Positions 16,524 through 26,000 of a stretch of DNA of 61,094 nucleotides are shown piece by piece; position 1 is the first letter of the stretch; each line of letters begins with the position of its first letter. The notes beneath the pieces are model-generated. The model was not told the origin of the DNA, did no database searches, and saw nothing but the letters and a program-made list of their open reading frames with translations. Location of the stretch: the NCBI GenBank assembly GCA_003164035.1, contig PLRS01000063.1, positions 1 to 61,094 of the forward strand, in the 5' to 3' direction. The stretch comes from Bryobacterales bacterium (GTDB lineage: Bacteria > Acidobacteriota > Terriglobia > Bryobacterales > Bryobacteraceae). The position numbers were made by a program, and so were the translations under genes.

Positions 16524-17711
16524 ATGAATGGATGGAAAACCCTACTTGCGGCCAGCGCTTTCGTTGCGGCCGGCGTGCTGGCCTGCGCGCAGACGCCGGA
16601 ACCGCAACCCGCCCCGGAACCGCAACCGGCGCAGGCGCCCATGGCACCGATGGCTCCCATGCCACCCATGCCGCCGGTCGGACCGATGGCGCCGGATGTA
16701 CGCCCGGACGTGCAGGAGCAGATCGAGGAAGCCCGTGCTATGGCCCGGGACCAGGCCGCGGAAGCGCGCGAAATGGCTGAAGAGGCTCGGGAGCAAGCCC
16801 GGGAACAGACGCGGGGTCTCGATCAGCAACTTCGAGAGCAGGCCCGCGCGCTAGCCGACATGGCGCGCGAGCAGTCGCGGATCGACCTCAAAGACCTGCA
16901 CGTGAACTTTGCCCAGGATTGGGTCAGGACAATTACCAGGCACTCCGGTTCCGAAGACGGCCTCTACGATTCCGGACAGCGCGCGCTCGATAGCCAGCGC
17001 TACGACGAGGCGCTGAGCGATTTCAAGGAGGTGGTGACCCGCGCCGGCAGTCACTCCGAGGGCGCCCTGTATTGGGAAGCTTACACGCTGAACAAGATGG
17101 CGCGCCGCGAGGAAGCCAGCGCCGCCATCGCCACGCTGCGCAAGAGTTACCCCAACAGCCGCTGGCTGGAAGATGCCAAAGCGCTGGAGGTGGAAGTGAA
17201 GCAGGCCGGCGGGGGGAATGTCTCGCCGGAAACCCAGAACGACGACGAGCTCAAGCTGCTGGCCCTGAACGGATTGATGCAGAACGATCCCGACCGCGCC
17301 TTCCCCATCCTGGAAAACCTGCTCCGGAGCGCGCAGTCGCCCAAACTGAAGGACCGCGCCCTGTTCGTGCTGGCGGAAAACAGCTCGCCGCGCGCCCAGC
17401 AACTGCTGGAGAGAGTCGCGCGCGGTAATGCCAATCCCGATCTGCAGGTGAAGGCCATCAAGTATATGGGCGAGGTGCGGGCCAAGCAGCCCAACGGTTC
17501 CCAGTTGCTGGTGGAGATCTACGCCGGCGCCGCCGACCCCCAAGTTAAGAAGGCGGTGGTCAACGCGCTCGCGAACCGGCGCGACGCCAAGGCCATGGTG
17601 GATATTGGCCGGCGCGAGAAGGATCCGGAGATGAAGAAGGAGATCGTGCGCCGCCTGGTCGACATGAAGTCGCCCGATGCCACCGCCTTTCTCGAGGAGA
17701 TCCTGAAATGA
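16524..17711 (+). CDS. Exported coiled-coil / TPR / HEAT-repeat protein
   Basis: 395 residues. Signal peptide with a Cys after the hydrophobic core (AGVLACAQ), compatible with a lipoprotein. A Pro/Met-rich linker (APMAPMAPMPPMPP) leads to a long charged coiled coil of AxEARExAxExARE type (about 68-120), a short TPR-like unit and HEAT repeats in the C-terminal half. RBS GAAAGGAAA precedes the ATG. Its stop overlaps the start of the next gene, so the two are coupled. Likely regulated by the local ECF sigma factor. Confidence 0.82.
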   Translation: MNGWKTLLAASAFVAAGVLACAQTPEPQPAPEPQPAQAPMAPMAPMPPMPPVGPMAPDVRPDVQEQIEEARAMARDQAAEAREMAEEAREQAREQTRGLDQQLREQARALADMAREQSRIDLKDLHVNFAQDWVRTITRHSGSEDGLYDSGQRALDSQRYDEALSDFKEVVTRAGSHSEGALYWEAYTLNKMARREEASAAIATLRKSYPNSRWLEDAKALEVEVKQAGGGNVSPETQNDDELKLLALNGLMQNDPDRAFPILENLLRSAQSPKLKDRALFVLAENSSPRAQQLLERVARGNANPDLQVKAIKYMGEVRAKQPNGSQLLVEIYAGAADPQVKKAVVNALANRRDAKAMVDIGRREKDPEMKKEIVRRLVDMKSPDATAFLEEILK

Positions 17712-18673
17712 TTCACGTGCTGTTCTGGCTCGCGGCCACGCTGCCGTTCACTAACGCCAACCTGCAAAGTCAATCGGCGGCGGCGGGCTTGGAACCGGTG
17801 TTTCGCGCCTTGGTCGCGCATCAGAATGAAGCGGCGTGGATCGCCTGGTCGGTGCCGGCGGTGCGCGGGCCGCGCCTGGGCTGCGAGTTCGTCAACGGCG
17901 AAGGCCAGGTGGGCGCGGGCGTGGTCCATCTGGAACCGCCCGATCACGCCATCGTGATGCTCCGCGTGGCGGCCAATGCGGTGGAGCGGATTCGGCTGCT
18001 GTCGCCGGATTGCGAAATCGACGCCGGCGGCGTGAGTGTCCACTGGCTCACCGGCGTATCGCCCGCCCAGAGTATCGCCCTGCTGGCCGGTTACGCCAAT
18101 GACCGCAACCTCTCCGAGAACAGCGCCGTGGCGGCGATTGCCATTGTTGCCGGCCCCGCCGCCGACTCGGTCCTCGATGGTTTCGCCGCACCGTCGGAGC
18201 CCGAAGCCCTGCGCAATCGGGCCATGCGCTGGCTGGGTTCGGCGCGCGGCCGCCACGGCCTCGACACTTTGAAAAATCTGCTGGCCAGTGAGACCGCCCC
18301 GGACGTGCGGCGCCACGCCATCGCCGCCATCGGCGCCAGCCGCGAGCCGGAAGCGCAACCGCTGATGCTTTCGACCGCCCGCGGCGACCGCGACCCACGC
18401 GTTCGTGCCGAGGCCGTCTCGCAACTGTCGCGCGGGCGTCTGCCCAACCTGGCCGCCGTGTTGGGCGGCATCGCCGAAAACGACCCTGATAGCGGGGTCT
18501 GGAAACGGGCCGTCGGCTCGCTGGCGTCTTTGTCGGACGGCAGCGGCATTCCGGAGTTGATCCGCCTGGCGAAAAGCTCGAAGAGCCCCGACGTTCGCAA
18601 GGAAGCCGTCCGCGCCCTGGGCCGCGCGCACGACCAGCGGGCGGAGGCCTTCCTGGAAGAAGTGCTGCGTTAG
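17708..18673 (+). CDS. Exported HEAT-repeat protein
   Basis: 321 residues, ATGA overlap with the previous gene. Weak signal peptide (MIHVLFWLAATLPFTNA). Residues 25-130 are an unassigned beta-rich segment. The C-terminal half has at least four HEAT-like repeats (RGLDTLKNLLASE..., DPRVRAEAVSQLSR, DVRKEAVRALGRAHD). The same tail wording (AEAFLEEVLR / ATAFLEEILK) ends both neighbouring proteins, which suggests a local duplication. Confidence 0.82.
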   Translation: MIHVLFWLAATLPFTNANLQSQSAAAGLEPVFRALVAHQNEAAWIAWSVPAVRGPRLGCEFVNGEGQVGAGVVHLEPPDHAIVMLRVAANAVERIRLLSPDCEIDAGGVSVHWLTGVSPAQSIALLAGYANDRNLSENSAVAAIAIVAGPAADSVLDGFAAPSEPEALRNRAMRWLGSARGRHGLDTLKNLLASETAPDVRRHAIAAIGASREPEAQPLMLSTARGDRDPRVRAEAVSQLSRGRLPNLAAVLGGIAENDPDSGVWKRAVGSLASLSDGSGIPELIRLAKSSKSPDVRKEAVRALGRAHDQRAEAFLEEVLR

Positions 18674-18774
18674 GGGCCACTACTGTTCACTTAAGCAGGA
18701 AAGCCGAGACGACTCGCCGAACCCCTAAAGTCGTGGAATTTGGGTTGAGCCAGACTTCGAACTCGCGGGGCAGT

Positions 18775-18827
18775 GGGGCGGTCCGTGGGGCAGACCATCG
18801 TTTTTTGTGGTCTGCCACCGTGTCATC
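18775..18827 (+). repeat. Interspersed palindromic element, copy 2
   Basis: 53 nt, 52 identical to 1721-1773. Hairpin GGCAGACCA (18789-18797) / TGGTCTGCC (18808-18816). Preceded at 18730-18751 by GTCGTGGAATTTGGGTTGAGCC, a 22-nt string that recurs inside the gene at 23058 (23944-23965). The whole 18674-18961 gap between two convergent operons consists of such repeats. Confidence 0.85.
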
Positions 18828-18902
18828 GGAACGCTGCAATCTCACGCTGGTAAGAGGCTGAATAGGAGGACGAGCGAGCATGTTAGGGCAAGGGGGGGGC
18901 AG

Positions 18903-18950
18903 GGCAGACCACAAAAAACGATGGTCTGCCCCACGGGTTCGTCCGCCCCA
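18903..18950 (-). repeat. Interspersed palindromic element, copy 3 (inverted)
   Basis: Hairpin GGCAGACCA (18903-18911) / TGGTCTGCC (18922-18930) and a GGGGCGGAC-type arm in inverted orientation relative to copy 2. Copies 2 and 3 together can form a large stem over the junction of two convergent operons. Confidence 0.8.
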
Positions 18951-18961
18951 CCATGTTGCTC

Positions 18962-19333
18962 TTACTGACGCTGGGCTTCCTGCAAAATGTGCTCGAACTT
19001 GACACGCTGCTCGGGGGTGAGGATCTGCTCCACGCGGGCGCGGCTGTCGCTCAGCACGGTGCGGTAGTATTGCCAGAAATCGTTAAGTATGGACTGCATC
19101 TGTTCCGACTGGGCGGAGGTCAGGTTGAGTTCCTTTTGCAGACGGTCGAAGTACAGAGCCTTGCCCGCCGGAGTATCGAACGGCGGCTGGTGCAGGTGGG
19201 CGTGGCCCAGGTTCATGACCACGGCGCCCAGCGCGGCGCCGCACACGAACACCAAAAGAATGGTGAGAGCACTGGCCAGGCGCGGCCACCAGGGTTGGCC
19301 GGCCGCGACCCGTCCGGCCGTTAAGCTGCTCAT
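18962..19333 (-). CDS. Spy/CpxP-like periplasmic protein
   Basis: 123 residues. One hydrophobic segment at about 18-40 (LASALTILLVFVCGAALGAVVM) followed by a helical domain: LYFDRLQKELNLTSAQSEQMQSIL, then LTPEQRVKFEHIL. The L-T-x-x-Q and L-T-P-E-Q-R pattern is typical of the CpxP/Spy/CnrX periplasmic chaperone or metal-sensor group. Third gene of the sigma/anti-sigma module on the minus strand; it starts 3 nt after the anti-sigma stop. Probably feeds envelope-stress information to the module. Confidence 0.82.
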   Translation of the reverse strand: MSSLTAGRVAAGQPWWPRLASALTILLVFVCGAALGAVVMNLGHAHLHQPPFDTPAGKALYFDRLQKELNLTSAQSEQMQSILNDFWQYYRTVLSDSRARVEQILTPEQRVKFEHILQEAQRQ

Positions 19334-19336
19334 AAC

Positions 19337-19798
19337 CTACTGCTCATAAGAAGTCAGCGTGATGAGCATATTGTCCCGGCCGGTGCCGCTGTCGAATACC
19401 GGCAGGTTCTGCTGGGCCATTACCGCCGCGGGCGAAAGACTGCTGGAAAAGCGGGTCTCGCGCGTGAACAGAAAACTGCCCAAAACGGCAATGGTCAACA
19501 GGCAGGAATAGGCCAGCCGCCGGCCGAACACGACATCCAGATTGAACAGGCCGGAGAACGCCGGCGCCCGCCGGCTCTCCTCCACCTGCGTCATGACCTT
19601 GGAATAGAAGGCGGGCGACGGGGTCGGGGTCTCGTCGCTGCGCAAAGACGCGAACAGTCCGGCGATATCCTTCAGACTGTCCACTTCCTCGCGGCAGGAC
19701 TCACAATGGGTCAGGTGCGTTTCGAAGGCTTGACGAGCAGCCGGGGTCAGCGTCCCGGCGAGGTACTCTTCCAGCCTGTCCAACAGTACCGCATGCAT
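19337..19798 (-). CDS. Anti-sigma factor (zinc-finger, one TM helix)
   Basis: 153 residues from the ATG at 19798; an ATG at 19825 is in frame but adds an atypical tail. N-terminal HLTHCESCREEVDSL (H-x3-C-x2-C) zinc-finger motif, a transmembrane helix near 100-117 (LAYSCLLTIAVLGSFLFT) and a short periplasmic tail. Cotranscribed with the upstream sigma factor and downstream Spy-like gene. Confidence 0.85.
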   Translation of the reverse strand: MHAVLLDRLEEYLAGTLTPAARQAFETHLTHCESCREEVDSLKDIAGLFASLRSDETPTPSPAFYSKVMTQVEESRRAPAFSGLFNLDVVFGRRLAYSCLLTIAVLGSFLFTRETRFSSSLSPAAVMAQQNLPVFDSGTGRDNMLITLTSYEQ

Positions 19799-19894
19799 AC
19801 GTTTCTTCCCTTGCCAATTCAACACGTTACCACTTGCCCTCTGGCGGATCTTTATGCTCTTGGGGAGCCCGTCCGCCTGGAGGGAATTCCAATT

Positions 19895-20557
19895 CTAAAC
19901 CACCAGCCCGGGGGCGCGATCGAGACGCTGCGCCGCCTTGACCAGTTTTTGCCGGGCCCGGAACAATTTCACCTTGATGGTATTTTCATTCATACCGGTC
20001 CGGCCCGCCAGTTCCTCGACCGAATAACCTTCCACTTCCTTCATCATGAGCAGCATGCGCTCTTCTTCGGAAACCCGGGAGAGGAGCTTCAGGACGTAGT
20101 CACGGCCGGCGAGCGCGGCATCGGCCGGGACCTGCCGGTCCACCTGCGGCTCGCTATTTTCCACCCGCCGCACCTCATCTTCGCTCAGGTCGCTCTCGTA
20201 AACCAGCTTGCGCACTTTCCGCTTGCGCAGGTAGTCGAAACACTCGTTTACGGTGATTTTGTAGATCCAGGTGATCAGCGAACTGCGGAAATCGAAGTTC
20301 TTGAGAGAAAGAAAAATCTTGGCAAATACCTGCTGGGCGATATCTTCCACGTCGTTGCGTTGCCGCACGATCCCGTGAATGATGGAAAACACTTTGCTTT
20401 GATAGCGTTCCACGATTTCTCGGAACGCATTCTCATCGCCGCTCTGAGCTCTGGAAACCAGCGCGCCTTCCGGGGTGTTTTGATAGTCCACTCGTGATTT
20501 CGCCGCGACTTTGCTGCCGAACCCAGCGAGTGGCAATGCCTCGGATAGTGTTGCCAT
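19895..20557 (-). CDS. ECF (group IV) sigma factor
   Basis: Up to 220 residues from the ATG at 20557; a GTG at 20491 (MDYQNTPEG) would give a more usual sigma N-terminus. Region 2: DENAFREIVERYQSKVFSII ... DVEDIAQQVFAKIF, then LITWIYKITVNECFDYLRKRK. Region 4: EEERMLLMMKEVEGYSVEELAGRTGMNENTIKVKLFRARQKL. Heads a minus-strand module with anti-sigma and Spy-like genes, convergent with the ECF operon at 15193. Confidence 0.94.
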   Translation of the reverse strand: MATLSEALPLAGFGSKVAAKSRVDYQNTPEGALVSRAQSGDENAFREIVERYQSKVFSIIHGIVRQRNDVEDIAQQVFAKIFLSLKNFDFRSSLITWIYKITVNECFDYLRKRKVRKLVYESDLSEDEVRRVENSEPQVDRQVPADAALAGRDYVLKLLSRVSEEERMLLMMKEVEGYSVEELAGRTGMNENTIKVKLFRARQKLVKAAQRLDRAPGLVV

Positions 20558-20568
20558 ACAACCAATCC

Positions 20569-20595
20569 GACGTTGCCTCCGGGCTCGGGGTTACA
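20569..20595 (-). promoter_or_regulatory. Candidate ECF-type promoter of the 20.5 kb sigma operon
   Basis: Reading the minus strand: TGTAAC (20595-20590), 17-nt spacer, CGTC (20572-20569). A CGTC -10 is frequent in group-IV sigma targets. Suggests autoregulation. Confidence 0.35.
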
Positions 20596-20699
20596 AGGAC
20601 TTGGCCCCGTCCTCACTTGCACCATACCACAGTCGGGACGGGGCCTTTGCGGGCAAGGCTGCCGGCGCGGCGGGTAGCTCGGGCGCTCTTCACCGCGGT

Positions 20700-20732
20700 A
20701 TTTGTGCAACTTTGTGCATCCTTGTGCATTCC
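20700..20732 (+). repeat. Three short tandem TTGTGCA units
   Basis: Three imperfect ~11-nt copies (TTTGTGCAAC, TTTGTGCATCC, TTGTGCATTCC) in the gap between the sigma module and the S9-like gene. No function assigned. Confidence 0.5.
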
Positions 20733-20788
20733 AGCGACCTGAAAAATCAAACGATCAGTCTCTGATTAAGTCAATTTAAATCAATTGC

Positions 20789-22723
20789 TTACCGGAGTTT
20801 TACTGAAGCATTTTTGTCCAGCCACTCCAGGACGGCTTGCCACTCCTGGACGCGGTCTTCGGGGTTCTGTTCGGGGCTGAGGGTCAAAACCGCGGAAACG
20901 GTGTGGCGGGCGGCGAGCGCGGTTCCCAGCGCGGCGGCGGCGGCATCCCCGGGACGGGCAATCACCAGCGCCGGCGTTTTGAAATCCGGCGCCGCGGATA
21001 GGGGCGAGTGTTTGGCATAGAGTTGAGGGTCGTCCGACGGCGCCGCGCCCAGCAAAGCGGTCATGCGGCGCAGGCTGGCGGGGCTCCGCCACGCGCGCGC
21101 GGCCAGGTCGGCCACCGGGCGGGTCACCACCACGGCGCGCAGCCGTTCGCCGTGGCCCAGCGCCCAGCTTGCCAGCAGGCCGCCGACCATGGCGATGCGC
21201 CGGGGGTCGCCCAGTCCCTTGCTCAAGACCGCGTCCACCCCACGCATGGCGTCCTCGAAAGCACCGTCGGGATAGGCGCTCGGCAGCAAATTGGCGAACA
21301 CCTCGCCATAACCCCGCGTGCCGCGCGGATTCAAGGTCAGCACCAGCCAGCCGCGAGCCGCCAGCAACTGGGTTTCCAGGCGCGGTTCGACCCCGCGCAT
21401 GGCACCGGGCTGATCTTCCACATCCACGACGAGCGGATAGGCGCGCGCCGGATCGAAGCGGACCGGGCGCGTCAGCCATGCCTGAATGCTTCGGCCGGCG
21501 GAATCGTAGCGAAATTCTTCGGCGGGGGCGACGTCGCGCGTGGCCAGCAGTTCGTCGTTGGGCGCGGCCAGCGCGGTCACTCCGCCCGGCAGATCCACGG
21601 CGAACGAGACCACCGTGCCCGCTTCCACGGCGCCTTCGGAAGCGGACCACCGCACTGCCGCGGCACGGCCGTTATCGGCCAGCGAAAATCCCCTTAGCCG
21701 GTCGTGCCTGCGAGTTACCTGGCGAGCCGTGCCATCGGCGCGCGCGGCGTAGACCTGGGTGGCACCGGCATCGTCGGCCAGAAAGTAGACCGTGCGCCCG
21801 TCCGAGCTCCACTGGGGCGCGGCCGCATCGCGGTCCAGAGCCCCCGCCAGCACTTTGTCGCGGCTACCATCCGGGTCCATGACGCTGAGCTTGCGCAGCG
21901 CGTTGCCGGGCCGGGGTTCGGCTGCAATCCAGGCGATCCTGCCGCCATCGGGCGAAGGCAAGGGGTTGAAATTGGAGCCCGGCTGGTGGGTGAGCGGACG
22001 CGGAAGGGCGGCCTCCGCGGTCGCGTCGATGGCGTAGATCTGGCTGTCGCCGAGAGGCGCGGCTCGAGCCGAGATCAGCACCGCGCTGCCGTCCAGCGTC
22101 CAGGCCGGCTCGCCTTCGACGCGAAGCTCGCCCGTAGCCAGCCTGCGCGGTGCGCCGCCGTGCGCCGGCGCCACCAGGAGTTTGGGCCCGGTCCAGCCGG
22201 CGAAGGTACCCGGATTCAGTTGCTGAAGCATCGGACCGGCCAGCCCCGCCGTTGTCCGGCCTTCGTCGCCGGACGGCGCCGTGAAGGCGAGCCAATTGCC
22301 GTCGGCCGACCACGCAAACGCTTCCGGCTCGAAGGCGCCCAGTTCGATCTCGCCGGCTTCGCCGCCAGCCGCGCCGGCAACGTAAAGCCGCGTCTTGCCG
22401 CTTCGGTCGCTCAGCCACGCGATGCGGTCGCCGGCGGGCGACCAGCGCGGCGAACGGTCGCGCCAGGCGCTGGGTCCCGAAGGCGCCCCAAATCGCCGCC
22501 GCTCGCGGCCATCGGCGGACACCAGCCAGAGGTTGGAACACACCGCGCGGCCGGCCCGGTCGTTCCATCTCTCCACATAGACCACGCGCTTCCCGTCGGG
22601 CGAGATCCGCGGGTCCTCGGGGCTGCGCCACGCCCAGATGTCAGCGGGCGTAAAAGGCTCGCGCGCACTGGCACACGGGACCGCCAGAAACGCCCCCAGC
22701 ATGATTTGGATGAGATACCGCAC
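20789..22723 (-). CDS. S9 prolyl-oligopeptidase-like protein, catalytic residues lost
   Basis: 644 residues. Signal peptide (IQIMLGAFLAVPCASA), a TolB/WD40-like propeller (ISPDGKRVVYVERW, RWSPAGDRIAWLSD, LAWIAAEPRPG-type blades) at about 35-370 and an alpha/beta-hydrolase domain from about 400. The nucleophile elbow normally reads G-G-S-Y-G-G; here 514-519 is GGLLAS, so the serine is Leu516. The C-terminal HGE/GHGF histidine region is replaced by LSPEQNPED. A pseudopeptidase or binding protein is more likely than an active peptidase. RGTRGYGE before the elbow is intact, supporting the alignment. Confidence 0.85.
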   Translation of the reverse strand: MRYLIQIMLGAFLAVPCASAREPFTPADIWAWRSPEDPRISPDGKRVVYVERWNDRAGRAVCSNLWLVSADGRERRRFGAPSGPSAWRDRSPRWSPAGDRIAWLSDRSGKTRLYVAGAAGGEAGEIELGAFEPEAFAWSADGNWLAFTAPSGDEGRTTAGLAGPMLQQLNPGTFAGWTGPKLLVAPAHGGAPRRLATGELRVEGEPAWTLDGSAVLISARAAPLGDSQIYAIDATAEAALPRPLTHQPGSNFNPLPSPDGGRIAWIAAEPRPGNALRKLSVMDPDGSRDKVLAGALDRDAAAPQWSSDGRTVYFLADDAGATQVYAARADGTARQVTRRHDRLRGFSLADNGRAAAVRWSASEGAVEAGTVVSFAVDLPGGVTALAAPNDELLATRDVAPAEEFRYDSAGRSIQAWLTRPVRFDPARAYPLVVDVEDQPGAMRGVEPRLETQLLAARGWLVLTLNPRGTRGYGEVFANLLPSAYPDGAFEDAMRGVDAVLSKGLGDPRRIAMVGGLLASWALGHGERLRAVVVTRPVADLAARAWRSPASLRRMTALLGAAPSDDPQLYAKHSPLSAAPDFKTPALVIARPGDAAAAALGTALAARHTVSAVLTLSPEQNPEDRVQEWQAVLEWLDKNASVKLR

Positions 22724-22845
22724 GGAATCAGTCTCCCATAACCGCCTGGGCCGGAGCCGTGGTTTTCAGCGTCATTTGACAGGGATGTGACGCGCGTCCC
22801 GGTGCCGGCGTAGCGACCGCGAAATAGGGGACAGGGGCGCCACGG

Positions 22846-22892
22846 GAAGAGCCGCCTGGAAAGGCGGCTGCAGCCATGATTGGCTGCCCCAC
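22846..22892. repeat. Intergenic hairpin repeat ending CTGCCCCAC (also at 30569-30614)
   Basis: GAGCCGCCT-ggaa-AGGCGGCT hairpin, then GCAGCCATGATTGGCTGC and CCCAC. Nearly identical to 30569-30614 (one-base indel). The rest of the 22724-23057 gap holds a TTGACA at 23003-23008, a TATAAT at 23041-23046 and no gene. Confidence 0.8.
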
Positions 22893-23040
22893 AGGGCCGC
22901 GGAGCCGCAACAAGCCTGGCGATAGCGGCGACTGACCTCCACGAAGCGCGGCCCATACCTTCGGTTAGCAGTTTCCTACCCACTGAGATTATCGGTTTGA
23001 TGTTGACATTAAGCCGACCGTTCTTTTCAACAGGCGCCGA

Positions 23041-23046
23041 TATAAT
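23041..23046 (+). promoter_or_regulatory. Possible -10 element just before the 1003-residue gene
   Basis: TATAAT 12 nt before the TTG start codon. If used, the transcript would be nearly leaderless. The TTGACA at 23003 is too far upstream (32 nt) to be its -35. Confidence 0.4.
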
Positions 23047-23057
23047 CGAGGGCGAGA

Positions 23058-26000
23058 TTGGGCTGCTTATACTGCGGAAAAGAAATCGGTCCGATTCGAA
23101 CCTTTCGGGATCGCGAATTCTGCTCTGACGCTCACCGCACCCAATACCACGAGCGGCTCGGCAAAGCGCTTTTCCGCATGTCCAAGCCGGAGCCTGCCCC
23201 AGCGCCGCGATTGCCCTTTTTCTCATTCTGGCCAGTGCAGACCGGACGGACCCTGCCCCGCCTGATCGACTGGGTGAGGCCGCCCGGACTGAGCTTTCGC
23301 CCGGTTCCCACGGAGTTTCCGTTTTCCTTTGCCTCCATCGAGGTGGACCGGCCGGCGGACCATCTGGCCTTCGCGGCCGAGGTTCTGCCGGCGGGGGAAG
23401 CGGAGCCGGTTCTGGGCCTCCGCCCGGTCGATTTCGAGCCGGGGGAATCCGGCAGCCGGGGCGTGCGTTTGCCGCCGCTGCCTGAAGCACTGGGCGCCGT
23501 ACTGCCGCCGCGCGCGCCGCTGATCCCGCTGGCTCCGGTTTCGATGGTTGCGGCCCGGGCGGGTCTGGCGTCGGCGCCGGCCCCTATCGAGATCGACCCG
23601 ATTTCCCGTCAGCCGGCGATGCCTTGTCTCGCCGATGCCCTGGAACGGGCTGCGGATCCGACGCTCGCCGCCGCCGCACCGCTCGAATACGAACATGCGG
23701 TGGAAGAACGGTTGGTAGAGCCGGTGGTAGCGGGCTGCGCGCGTTCGACCGACACGCCGTGGCTTCCGGGAGCGGCTCCGGCCATCGCCGCGCCCGCCAT
23801 CGCATGGCCCGGGCTCCGCGCCCCGTCGCAGCCCCGCGCGGCAACGCGGCCTGCCCGCCCGCAGGGAGGGTATGAAGCGGTGGTCTACGGGCGCCGCGCC
23901 GCTTCCCTGCCCGCGTTCCGGGTCGAAAACTCGAGTTCCGGATGTCGTGGAATTTGGGTTGAGCCGGTTTCGAATTCGCCGCTAGGCGGCCGGGACCGAT
24001 TGACAATCGGTCCGCAGGTTGCCAACCTGCCCCACAAAGAAATGGGTGGCATGCCGCCTCCGGGCCAGACACCGCTGGCGCCTCCCATCGCGGAAGCCGT
24101 GGAGCGGTGGATGGCGGTGCGCGCTACGGTCGAGGCCGCTGCGCTGGCCGCCCGGCCGGTCGCGCTACCGGCGCTGGAACTGGAGAGTGCCAGCCTGCTC
24201 GCGATGCCGGGGGACAGGGCTGGGTGGCTGCCGCCACTCGAGCCCGAACAGGCCGAGATGGCCGTCCACGCGCTGGCCGAACCGGCCCGGATTGTTCTGC
24301 CCGCGCCCGCGGCCAGCCTCATGCCGGCGCCGATTCCACCGGTTGCGCCGGCTCGAATTTCCGACCTGCAGGGCTGGCAGGCGATGGACGAAGCCGAGGC
24401 GGTGGAAATGCTTGTCCGGCCGGCCATGGCGGAGGCTTTGCCGGCGGCGCCGGTGGCGGCGCTGCCGCCGTTTGCCTGGTTCTACCGCGGCGGCGCGGGC
24501 GTTCGTGTGGACGCCCCCTTGGCCGAACCGTCCTGGGAAGGGGTTGGTGCCGAACCGGTGGAGTCGCTTCCGGCGGCGTTTCAGGCGAAGGATCTGCCGG
24601 TGCGGCCGGAGTTGTGCCTACCCGCCTTCGAGGTTCGAGCGGCTGCGCCGCGGCCTTTGGCCGGCTTTGGCGACGATGGCCCGGTGGCGCGCCCGCAAGC
24701 GCCCCGGGCTTTCCAGCCGCTCCTCGAACCCACCGCCCGATCGTTGGCGATGGTGCCCCGTTCCGGGCTGGCGGCGCCGGTTCCGGCCTTGGCCGCGGCA
24801 CTACCGATTCCGCTGGAATTCTTTTCCCGCGCTCCCAGCGGCACGCTTCGCCGGCGGATCTCTCCGATTCCGACCTCTCCTCAGGCCATGCTGCCGGTGT
24901 GGAACCTGCAGCCGGCCGCCGGGCATGCGCCGGAAGCGCGCGAGCCCAAGCGCGGTCCGAAGCTCGATCCGGCCGAGGTCTTCCACCTGCCCGAGGCCCG
25001 CCCGCGCCGGGTGCGGCCGATCGCCGCCGACGCCTTGAAAGCCTTGGCCGCAAGCCTGCTGGTAGGCAGCCTGCTGTGGTACGGCGTTCCCGAGATCCGC
25101 CAGGCGCGGCGGCTGGTACTGGTCAACCGCGGCGGCAACGCGCCGGGCGGCAGCTCGCTTGCCGCCGACAACCTGACGCGCGACGACGGGCCGGACCAAC
25201 CGGGGCGCGGCTCGGAACCCGCGGCTTCGCCGGGTTCGGCTTCGCCCGGCCTGATGGAGCGCATCCGCGGGGCGATGGCATCCCGCGCCGCCACCGAGAT
25301 CGCGGATAACTTCCACGGCGCGATGAACGCGTGGGACGCAGGATCGAAGTCGCTGGCGCCGGGCTGGTCGCGCAGTAAGGCGGGGTTCGTCCGCCCCGGA
25401 CGCCTGGCGCTGTTGCGGCCGTCGCTCGGCTTCGCCGATTACCGGCTGGAGTTCCTGGGCGAAATCGAAAACAAAAGTCTGGATTGGGTGGTGCGGGCCG
25501 CCGATTCGAAAAATTACTATGCCATGAAATTCACCGTGGTCGCTCCCGGTCCGCGGCCGGCCATCGCCATGGTCCATTACCCGGTGGTGGGCGGCAAAGC
25601 CGGGCATCGGGTCGAGATCCCGCTGAGCGTGATGGTGCACAACCACACGCCGTACCGGGTTTCGGTGGATGTGTCCGGCGACCGCATCGTGACCTCGATC
25701 GAGGGCGAGGAAGTGGATTCCTGGACCGACACAGCCCTCGCCAAAGGCGGCATTGGTTTTTTTGCCGAGGCCGGCGAGCGGGCCAAATTGTATTGGGTGA
25801 AGGTGGCGCATAACGACGACTGGATCGGCCGGATTTGCGCCTATTTCACCAACGACGGCGGGCCGGTGGCCGCCGGACTCGAACCCGGCTCGAACCTGCC
25901 CGCCGAGCGCCGCGGCTCCACCGGAGCCGGCCAGGAACCGGAGCTGGCCGCCGCCGCGCTGGCCTTTCGCCGGCGCCGCCGTTTCCCTTTTTTCTTTCTT

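Noticed and set aside
20700-20732. CRISPR-like repeats
   Set aside because: Only three 11-nt tandem units with no spacers; no cas genes are in the window.
21704-22741. 345-residue frame opposite the S9-like gene
   Set aside because: Shadow of the propeller codons; no start context or family pattern.
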